NCBI GenBank assembly: GCA_045659025.1
Contig: JAZOWA010000029.1
Coordinates: 1 to 18,119 of the forward strand
Length of the DNA: 18,119 bases
From: SIG455 sp045659025
GTDB taxonomy: Bacteria > Bacillota > Clostridia > UMGS1810
Direction of reading: 5' to 3'
Of this stretch, positions 7,140-13,208 are shown one piece after another. Positions within the stretch are counted from its first letter, which is position 1, and each line of letters begins with the position of its first letter. The position numbers were made by a program, and so were the translations under genes. The notes under the pieces are model-generated. The model did not search any database. It worked only from the letters and a program-made list of their open reading frames with translations, and had not been told where the DNA came from.

Positions 7140-7188
7140 ATATCTGTAATCCTATAATTACGTGTATTTTTGCGATTGGAGAGTTCCC

Positions 7189-7458
7189 ATGCAGTTAAGA
7201 GACAATTTCACTATCAAAGAAATCGTAGGCGATTACATAGTAGTTCCTACCGGCGAAAATTATCTTGATTTCGGTGCTGTTATCTCAATCAACGAGTCTG
7301 GTGCGTTCCTCTGGAAGCAGCTCCAGGACAACAAATCCGTTGACGAACTTTCCTCTGCCCTTGCCGAGGAATACGGTATTGAGACAGACGTTGCAAAAGC
7401 CGATGTAGAGGAATTTGTTGCTCTTCTCAAAGAGCACAATCTTATTATCAATGAGTAA
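7189..7458 (+). CDS. PqqD-like peptide-recognition protein (RRE)
   Basis: This 89-residue protein of the PqqD family has the typical order: N-terminal beta strands (VGDYIVVPTGENYLDFGAVISINE), then GAFLWKQLQ, then an acidic helix-turn-helix-like end (DELSSALAEEYGIE...FVALLKEH). In known systems such domains, called RiPP recognition elements, bind the leader of a precursor peptide and present it to modifying enzymes. I placed the start at the ATG at 7189, which has GGAGAG 5 nt upstream; a GTG at 7162 would extend it by nine residues but has no ribosome site. It is the first gene after the operon promoter and overlaps the peptidase gene (ATG at 7451 inside its last codons). Its likely partner is the 69-residue peptide at 10511, an inference from leader motif and context. 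Confidence 0.88.
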   Translation: MQLRDNFTIKEIVGDYIVVPTGENYLDFGAVISINESGAFLWKQLQDNKSVDELSSALAEEYGIETDVAKADVEEFVALLKEHNLIINE

Positions 7459-7933
7459 CACTCATCGCAAGTCAATTAACGCTATGGTTCCGGTCATCTC
7501 TGAGGTGACTTCTGCCGGTGGTAGCGTTCGGCTTGATGTAAAGGGCAACAGTATGTGGCCCCTACTCCGCAGCGAGAAGGATTCCGTACTGCTCGTAAAA
7601 CCCGACAACATCAAAAAGAATGATGTAATCCTCTTTCGTCGTTTTGACGGAAAGATAGCTCTCCACAGAGTTATCAGCTTAACCGACGATCATCTCACAA
7701 CTATCGGTGACAACCAGTATGTTTTTGAAGGCAATGTTGATAAATCTTCTGTTATCGCAAAGGCAATCGAGTTCAGACGTGGTAAAAAACGTCTTGATGA
7801 AAAGTATATACGGAACTTCGGTGTAATCTGGGTTGCTATTTTCCCCTTAAGAAGAGTTACAAGAAAGGGGCTTTCATGGATAAGAAGACATTCGCCCGCT
7901 TGTATTCGTACATACATAGACAAATTCCGCTGA
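7451..7933 (+). CDS. S24/S26-family serine peptidase, SipW-like Ser-His type
   Basis: This 160-residue protein resembles signal peptidases of the SipW/ER type. S34 sits in VKGNSMWPLL, the nucleophile box. H72 is in ALHRVI, where bacterial signal peptidase I has lysine and SipW-like enzymes have histidine. D87 is in TIGDNQY, the GDN box. All three expected catalytic positions are present. There is no N-terminal membrane anchor; a hydrophobic stretch near 126-136 (FGVIWVAIFPL) might touch the membrane. The start ATG at 7451 overlaps the PqqD-like stop by 8 nt. The 3' end overlaps the ABC gene by 58 nt in another frame. I infer cleavage of a peptide or leader made by this operon. Calls of this kind beside PqqD genes are often just 'S24/S26 peptidase', and substrate specificity is unknown. 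Confidence 0.82.
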   Translation: MSNTHRKSINAMVPVISEVTSAGGSVRLDVKGNSMWPLLRSEKDSVLLVKPDNIKKNDVILFRRFDGKIALHRVISLTDDHLTTIGDNQYVFEGNVDKSSVIAKAIEFRRGKKRLDEKYIRNFGVIWVAIFPLRRVTRKGLSWIRRHSPACIRTYIDKFR

Positions 7934-9477
7934 TCGCGCTGCTTTGTTTATTGGGCATCACTTCCTCGATATGCGGTGTTAAATTCTCACTGCTATCGAA
8001 AAACGTAGTCGATACTGCAGCATCCGGTGCAAACATCTTAAAAGCTGTTATACCACTGGTCGCTTTACTCTTAGTACAATTTTTACTGAGTATCATTCAC
8101 TCAATCGTTCATACTATCGCTCACGGCAAGACTTTGATAAATATGCGAAGCGGTATTTTCAAAACTGTTTTGCAAAAAGACTACCTTAGTATATCAAAGT
8201 TTCACTCCGGAGAGTTGGTTAACCGTATCAATGGTGACTGCTCCATTATCTGCAGTACCACCCTTGATTTGCTCCCTTCCCTACTTTCTATACTTACAAG
8301 AATAGGGCTCGGATACTTCACTCTTTATACTTTGGATAAAACCATGGCTATTTTCTGCCTTATACTTGGTCCCGTGATTTTGCTCACCGCCACTATATAT
8401 AGGAAGAAAATGAAGGTTTTACATAAAGAAACACGTAAATACGACGGCATCTTAAGATCCTTTATGCAGGAAGCTGTGAGAAATCTGTCTGTGGTTAAGT
8501 GTTTCGGGGCGGAAGAGAACTTCACTGCCCACGGCGAAATATACCAGAATAAGCTTTACAAACTTTCTATTAAACGAAATTTGATAAGCATTCTGGCAAC
8601 CCTGTTCTACTTTGTTACTATGACATCCGGTTATTACATTGCATTGGCTTGGGGTGCATATCGCCTATCAATTGGATTAATGTCTTTCGGTACGCTGATA
8701 GCTGTTACTGATCTTGTGGGTCAGATTACATCACCTTTTAAGACCTTGTCCTCAATGTTACCTCAGTATTATTCAATGGTAGCATCTGTGGAGAGAATCG
8801 AGGAACTTGATGATATCCCCTCTGACAAGACTGAGGTTAAAAAGCTTTCCAATCCCGAAAGTATTAATATAGAAAATGTCTGCTTCTCTTATGGAGATAG
8901 TAAAGTTCTTGACGATTTTAGTCTAACCGTTAATCGTGGTGACTTGATCGCCCTCTGCGGTGAATCGGGAATCGGCAAAAGCACCCTGCTCCATTTGATA
9001 ACAGGTATGCTCCATCCTCAGTCTGGCAGGATTTATGCAATTACTGAAGATGGAGAGGTTGACCTTGACGAGACTACGCGTTGTTCTTTCGCTTATGTAC
9101 CGCAAAGTTCAATGCTTATCTCGGGAACTATCGCAGAAAACATCTGCTTTACCAAAGAGGTTGACAAAGATAAACTTGAAAAATGTGCAGAGATTGCCTG
9201 CATCAAGGATTTCATTCTTTCTCTTCCTGACGGTTTTGATACCGTACTTGGTGAAGAAGGTGGTGGACTCTCAGGCGGACAAATTCAGCGTCTTGCAATT
9301 GCAAGAGCTCTGTACTACGATACCGACGTGTTGCTATTGGATGAGGCAACAGGTGCTCTGGATGAAGAAACCGAGCATAAGGTGATGGAAAACATCCGCA
9401 ATTTGGGTATCACATGCATAGCAGTTACCCACCGATCTACGGCTATTAATTTGTGCGACAAAGCATTTTATATTTAA
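7876..9477 (+). CDS. ABC exporter, fused permease and ATPase (peptide/lipid type)
   Basis: This 533-residue half-transporter has an N-terminal membrane domain with about six helices (about 15-300). The ATPase domain has Walker A GESGIGKST (362-370), Q-loop PQSSMLISGTI, signature LSGGQ (465-469), Walker B LLLDEA (D489, E490) and the H-loop VTHR (H519). It acts as a dimer in the membrane, exporting substrate at the cost of ATP. There is no N-terminal C39 peptidase domain, so leader removal would fall to another enzyme such as the peptidase encoded before it. The ATG at 7876 follows AAAGGGG. The C-terminus ends soon after the H-loop (…DKAFYI), somewhat shorter than many relatives. Neighbours suggest the operon's peptide as cargo; this is inference. 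Confidence 0.92.
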   Translation: MDKKTFARLYSYIHRQIPLIALLCLLGITSSICGVKFSLLSKNVVDTAASGANILKAVIPLVALLLVQFLLSIIHSIVHTIAHGKTLINMRSGIFKTVLQKDYLSISKFHSGELVNRINGDCSIICSTTLDLLPSLLSILTRIGLGYFTLYTLDKTMAIFCLILGPVILLTATIYRKKMKVLHKETRKYDGILRSFMQEAVRNLSVVKCFGAEENFTAHGEIYQNKLYKLSIKRNLISILATLFYFVTMTSGYYIALAWGAYRLSIGLMSFGTLIAVTDLVGQITSPFKTLSSMLPQYYSMVASVERIEELDDIPSDKTEVKKLSNPESINIENVCFSYGDSKVLDDFSLTVNRGDLIALCGESGIGKSTLLHLITGMLHPQSGRIYAITEDGEVDLDETTRCSFAYVPQSSMLISGTIAENICFTKEVDKDKLEKCAEIACIKDFILSLPDGFDTVLGEEGGGLSGGQIQRLAIARALYYDTDVLLLDEATGALDEETEHKVMENIRNLGITCIAVTHRSTAINLCDKAFYI

Positions 9478-9533
9478 TTCGGAAAGATTTTGGGTTGCAC
9501 AAATTATTAAATATGTAAAAAAATTTTTTAGAT

Positions 9534-9555
9534 ATTTTAAGGGAGGACTTAAAAT
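9534..9555 (+). promoter_or_regulatory. Ribosome site in the loop of a small inverted repeat
   Basis: attttaag (9534-9541) and cttaaaat (9548-9555) are perfect inverse complements around ggagga (9542-9547), the ribosome binding site of the secreted-protein gene. The start codon begins in the 3' arm. The stem is AU-rich and probably weak. The remaining gap after the ABC gene (9478-9533) shows no terminator and no convincing promoter, so the operon probably continues through it. Confidence 0.4.
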
Positions 9556-10471
9556 GAAAAAAGTATTAGTATGCGCTTTGGCGGTATTCTTCTTAATGGC
9601 ATCTTGCTCAACTGCTTTTGCCGCAACAACCACAACCACAACCACTTATTCAAATGGTGACAACACAAAAATGACTGTTACCACAACCGTTGCAGGTGCT
9701 ACTGAAGGTGCTTTGTACTCTTTCCTCGTTACCGATGGTGAGAAGAGCACTGACAATGTTATAGTGGCAGATCAGAAAACCGCCGGTTTGAATGGCTCTT
9801 TGAGCTTTTCATACACAGGTAAGACTTCTGACGTTGTAGGCTTCCGTGCTTACTCCGGTAACAATGAAAACGCTGAACTTACAGATAGCGATGTTACTCG
9901 TGTAGTTACTGTTACATACGCAGGCGATGAGGCAGAAGATATTGAAAACTTTATTCTTCCCGCTTTCGGTACTGCCGGTACTCCTATCCCCTTCGAAGTA
10001 TTTGTTCCCTTCGACAAAGTAATTGAGTCAGTTACAGTTGACGGCGAAAACATTTGGTCCGAAGGTTCACTTTTAGATGCTGATTTCGCAGATGGTGCTA
10101 CTCTTACTGTTACTCTTGCAGATGCTACCAGCAACGAAATCGTTCCTGATGTTGCAAAAGGTAAAACATTCTGGAGATCAAACGGTACCGAGGTACTCAC
10201 AGTATTTGCCAAGGTTAACTCCTTGATCCCCGGTGCTAAATTCGGTGTTGTAATTTTCGTAAACGGCGAACAGTTGGGTGGTACATACGAAGCAGTCAAC
10301 TATGGTAATGATGGTTCCTTCGCTATTCAGCTCATCAACGAAAACGCTGCAAACGAGTGGGACTTCACAGATAAAGAGTCTGTAACTGCACAGGTTTATT
10401 ATGAAGTAGACGGTGAAGTTACTTATGACGATACCGTTATTGTAGTTGACGAAGTTCCCTACAATGGTTAA
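9554..10471 (+). CDS. Secreted two-module protein of unknown function
   Basis: This 305-residue protein has a clear Sec signal peptide (KK, hydrophobic core, cleavage expected after AFA at 23). A run of seven threonines (25-31) follows. It is acidic, Thr/Val/Gly/Asp-rich and probably all-beta. Two segments resemble each other: about 37-105 (VAGATEGALYSFLVTDGE … LNGSLSFSY) and about 212-290 (VNSLIPGAKFGVVIFVNGE … NDGSFAIQL). This suggests two copies of an Ig-like module with a linker domain between them. There is no SLH repeat, LPXTG motif or C-terminal membrane anchor. MASC before the cleavage site is a poor lipobox. It is preceded by ggagga. Its position between the exporter and the small peptide suggests a surface role in the same system. 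I do not recognise the family. Confidence 0.8.
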   Translation: MKKVLVCALAVFFLMASCSTAFAATTTTTTTYSNGDNTKMTVTTTVAGATEGALYSFLVTDGEKSTDNVIVADQKTAGLNGSLSFSYTGKTSDVVGFRAYSGNNENAELTDSDVTRVVTVTYAGDEAEDIENFILPAFGTAGTPIPFEVFVPFDKVIESVTVDGENIWSEGSLLDADFADGATLTVTLADATSNEIVPDVAKGKTFWRSNGTEVLTVFAKVNSLIPGAKFGVVIFVNGEQLGGTYEAVNYGNDGSFAIQLINENAANEWDFTDKESVTAQVYYEVDGEVTYDDTVIVVDEVPYNG

Positions 10472-10510
10472 TCTATAAGTTGCTGTAAATATTATTAGGA
10501 GGATATTAAA

Positions 10511-10720
10511 ATGAGAGTATATAAGAAACCTACTTTGGAAGTTATCAGCATGAGAACATCAGAGAACATCGCCGACAGCTTCATCAAAAACGTATATGTA
10601 AAAGTTGCTCAGGGTGACGGATATTCATATGATGCTACAAGAAATGAAGTATATGATCCTTCAAGAGATCTTGCTGGTTCTGCTGCTCCTACACCCGTTT
10701 CCCCTAGCATTGAGGGATGA
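10511..10720 (+). CDS. Candidate precursor peptide with YxxPxL leader motif
   Basis: This 69-residue peptide is preceded by AGGAGG. Its N-terminus has Y4-x2-P7-x-L9, followed by EVISMRTSENIADS. Lasso peptide leaders carry a YxxPxL motif that a PqqD-type domain binds, and a PqqD-like gene opens this operon. The rest is polar, with GDGYSY at 36-41, several Asp/Ser/Tyr residues, and a Pro/Ser/Ala-rich tail (AAPTPVSPSIEG). There is no cysteine, so lanthionine and thioether products are excluded. There is no Sec signal. The stop codon overlaps the kinase-like start (ATGA, 10717-10720), which points to coupled translation. The precursor role is an inference. Short KPxLE-type proteins are common in Clostridia and their function is poorly known. 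Confidence 0.68.
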   Translation: MRVYKKPTLEVISMRTSENIADSFIKNVYVKVAQGDGYSYDATRNEVYDPSRDLAGSAAPTPVSPSIEG

Positions 10721-11592
10721 GATACGTCATATCTGACTTAGGTATAGATGTTAATTTAGAATATGAATATGCTATCCGCCGAATGAAGGATTATAGATCC
10801 GAGTTCGGCGGAACTCATATACGGATAAATATTGAGCGAGATGACAATATCATCCTGCCCGAATATACCAAGAGGTATCCTTTCCAGTTCAGATTCCATT
10901 GGTTAAGATTTGATGATGGAGGATTCGGGGCATATCGTACTTTGAATAACTCTGACCGTATAATATTCTTCGCCCGATGGAACAAGGACGCCACCGAGAT
11001 CAACCTCAAGATGGCAGATGTGTCCCACTATGCAAACGGCGTAGGAATGGACATAAGGGAGTTTTCTTATCTCGGTGAGATAATGCATATCACCCTACCC
11101 TTTCACAACCGCCTGATTCTGCATAGTTCTGCGATCACTCTTGACGGCCAGGGGTTTGCATTCACTGCACCTTCGGGCACAGGTAAGTCTACCCATACTG
11201 CGTTATGGAAACGACTTTTCAAGGGGTGTACCGCCATCAATGATGATACTCCCATTGCTTACAACGATGGTACGGGATTCAAACTTTATGGTTCACCCTG
11301 GAGTGGCAAGACGGAGATAAACGCCAATATATCTGCACCTTTGTCCGCTATTGTGTGCCTTGAACGTGGTAAGAAAAACTCCATCGAACAAATACCGCCA
11401 AGGGTTTCTTTTCCTTATATATGGTACGAGCTGTGGCACACTCCCTTAAAAGAACGCGAGAACATGATACTCAACATTTTGACCGACATTCTCACTAATA
11501 CTGATGTGTACAAGTTGCGTTGTCTTCCAAACAAGAAGGCGGCGGCTATGTGTAAAGAAAAAATTTGGAAAGAAGTGAATTATAATGATTAA
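10717..11592 (+). CDS. HPr-kinase-like ATPase
   Basis: This 291-residue protein resembles the C-terminal kinase domain of HPr kinase/phosphorylase. The P-loop is APSGTGKST (151-159), followed by HTALW. An acidic INDDTP (D176, D177) follows, then GSPWSGK (192-198), the pattern seen in HPrK-like proteins of peptide clusters. The N-terminal half (about 1-130) is unlike the HPrK N-domain and is rich in aromatic residues. In some lasso peptide clusters such a kinase phosphorylates a serine of the precursor; here the peptide encoded immediately upstream ends with several serines. Genuine HprK would be longer and would carry its own HPr-binding features. The start overlaps the peptide stop by 4 nt and the end overlaps the SLH gene by 8 nt. 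The family call is good; the substrate is an inference. Confidence 0.85.
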   Translation: MRYVISDLGIDVNLEYEYAIRRMKDYRSEFGGTHIRINIERDDNIILPEYTKRYPFQFRFHWLRFDDGGFGAYRTLNNSDRIIFFARWNKDATEINLKMADVSHYANGVGMDIREFSYLGEIMHITLPFHNRLILHSSAITLDGQGFAFTAPSGTGKSTHTALWKRLFKGCTAINDDTPIAYNDGTGFKLYGSPWSGKTEINANISAPLSAIVCLERGKKNSIEQIPPRVSFPYIWYELWHTPLKERENMILNILTDILTNTDVYKLRCLPNKKAAAMCKEKIWKEVNYND

Positions 11593-12904
11593 AAAGATTA
11601 TTGCTATGTTAACTGCCATCACCCTTATTGCTTGTGGTTTCAGTGCGTTTGCTCTTGAAGTAAGCTTTACTGACGTTGGCAATGACCACTGGGCAAAAAG
11701 CGCCATATCTGAGCTCGTTGCTATGGGTACTGTAAATGGTTTCCCTGATGGCACATTTGCTCCCGGTGGCACTGTAACAACTGACCAGTTTGAGAAAATG
11801 ATCACAGGTGTGTGGACTACCGACACTCCCTCTCCTATCAGCCGTGAAGGCGCTTTGGAGATGCTCTGGGAGTACAACGAAAGACCTACCGGATACAACG
11901 TGCCCTCTATCATCACCTCACAGATGGATAATACAAACGCCGCTGCATGGGGATATGCTACAGGCCTTATGAGAGGTAACGATAGTATTGATCTTCGTCC
12001 TGATGACACTCTTACCCGTGCAGAAGCTGCAACACTTATAATTCGTTCTAAAAACTTAACCGAGTCCAAGTCGTTCTTTGAAGTGATTGATGAAAAGGTA
12101 CTCAAAACCGTGTGGGATGTTTACGGCATATTCAAAGGCGAGTATGTAGCAAGTGAGAAAATTGATGCAAAGGCTCTTTTTGATGCTGCTGTAAGACTTG
12201 GTGAAATCAGAAACCCCTCTTTTGAGGTAAAAAGTGCAACTATCGAAGATGCTGCTCTTATTCTCTCCCATGCATCTGCTTTGCAGACAAAGACTTCTAT
12301 AACCGCTAAGTCTGTTGAGGGTGTGAGCAACAAATACGGCAAAACCGCTCAGATTCATGCCGCATATAGCTTTGAGAAGGGCTTGACACTTCCCGGCGAT
12401 GCTTCTGCAATCGCTACCAAGAAAGACATTGCTTTCATTCTCCTTCAGCTTGATGTTATATTTGGCAGAGGCGGATTTCAGATTGAAAAGGATATGAGCA
12501 GATATCCTAAGAATGCAGGGGATTTTGCTTTCATTATTAAAAACACTCCCGTTATGGTATATACTACTCCCTTTGGAGTAAAGGGTAAACCTGCAGAAAG
12601 CTATTCTTTCACCTTCAATTATCAGACCCCCTTCAAAGCATTCCTTGCTTCTATGAGTGATAAAATAAACAGCAAAGCAGAATTCAAATTCATTCCCTCC
12701 CTCGTTTGTGAGGATAGCAAAGAAGCAGTTCTCCGTGTTGAATGCACTATGGCAAACGGCGTGAAAGCTTATGATGTGTTCGGTGCAGGATTTGAGTATG
12801 CAGGCGATGTGTTCTATATGGATATTCACACTGGTGAACCTGTTATGAACACCTACATTCCCACAGAAACTGCTAAATTCGGCAAGTTTGTATGCAATAA
12901 ATAA
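11585..12904 (+). CDS. Secreted SLH-domain protein
   Basis: This 439-residue exported protein starts with a signal peptide ending in AFA (23). An LIAC (14-17) could instead be a lipobox, so it may be a lipoprotein. Residues about 27-75 form an SLH repeat (FTDVGNDHWAKSAISELVAMG … FPDGTFAPGGTVTTDQF). A second repeat spans about 85-155, with WGYATGLMRGND … LRPDDTLTRAEAATLI. SLH domains bind pyruvylated secondary cell-wall polymers and usually come in threes; I see two clear ones. The remaining 280 or so residues are of unknown type, with a beta-rich end and Cys residues at about 388 and 398. It overlaps the kinase-like gene by 8 nt and is the last gene before the terminator, so it belongs to the operon. 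It could anchor or receive the system's product at the wall. Confidence 0.83.
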   Translation: MIKKIIAMLTAITLIACGFSAFALEVSFTDVGNDHWAKSAISELVAMGTVNGFPDGTFAPGGTVTTDQFEKMITGVWTTDTPSPISREGALEMLWEYNERPTGYNVPSIITSQMDNTNAAAWGYATGLMRGNDSIDLRPDDTLTRAEAATLIIRSKNLTESKSFFEVIDEKVLKTVWDVYGIFKGEYVASEKIDAKALFDAAVRLGEIRNPSFEVKSATIEDAALILSHASALQTKTSITAKSVEGVSNKYGKTAQIHAAYSFEKGLTLPGDASAIATKKDIAFILLQLDVIFGRGGFQIEKDMSRYPKNAGDFAFIIKNTPVMVYTTPFGVKGKPAESYSFTFNYQTPFKAFLASMSDKINSKAEFKFIPSLVCEDSKEAVLRVECTMANGVKAYDVFGAGFEYAGDVFYMDIHTGEPVMNTYIPTETAKFGKFVCNK

Positions 12905-12921
12905 TTTGGCTTTTAAGCATT

Positions 12922-12952
12922 AAAAAAGACTCGGTCAAACCGAGTCTTTTTT
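12922..12952. terminator. Bidirectional terminator between the two large operons
   Basis: AAAAAAGACTCGG (12922-12934) pairs perfectly with CCGAGTCTTTTTT (12940-12952) around TCAAA. T runs follow on both strands. It ends the peptide operon on the plus strand and the ctsR-clpC operon on the minus strand. Confidence 0.93.
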
Positions 12953-12962
12953 TTGCTATTTC

Positions 12963-13208
12963 TTATTTTGCAAGTTCTGCTTCAATGGCTCTTGCTATCT
13001 GGTCGGGACAGGATGTGCCTCTGCCGCCGCAATCGGTGCCTTTGAGGCGTTCTACGGTGTCTTTTGCATCTGCACCCTTCAAAAGTGCACAGATACCCTT
13101 GAGATTGCCGTTGCAACCGCCAAGGACTCTGATATCTTCTATCTTGCCGTCCTTTACCTCTACATCTATCTGCTTGGAGCAGACACCTCTGGGATAGTAG
13201 GTACTCAT
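12963..13208 (-). CDS. TSCPD-domain protein (TIGR03905 type)
   Basis: This 81-residue protein has the family order YYPRGVCSKQIDVEVKDGKI, then GGCNGNLKGI, then RLKGTDCGGRGTSCPDQIARAIE. Four cysteines (C10, C32, C60, C67) fit a metal-binding or structural role. The same domain is found at the C-terminus of B12-dependent ribonucleotide reductases, but the role of free-standing copies is not known. The start codon overlaps the clpC stop by 4 nt (ATGA), so it is translated with the stress operon, an unusual partner. Confidence 0.9.
   Translation of the reverse strand: MSTYYPRGVCSKQIDVEVKDGKIEDIRVLGGCNGNLKGICALLKGADAKDTVERLKGTDCGGRGTSCPDQIARAIEAELAK

Noticed and set aside
9554..9610. Lipoprotein signal in the two-module protein
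   Set aside because: LMASC has methionine at -3, a poor lipobox, while AFA-A right after it is a good signal peptidase I site.
12056..12829. 257-codon minus-strand reading frame
   Set aside because: It lies opposite the SLH protein gene, which has a signal peptide, SLH motifs and operon context; the antisense product has no domain pattern.
7511..12904. Standard lasso peptide cluster
   Set aside because: No asparagine-synthetase-like cyclase and no transglutaminase-like B2 protease are present, so only parts of the pattern apply.
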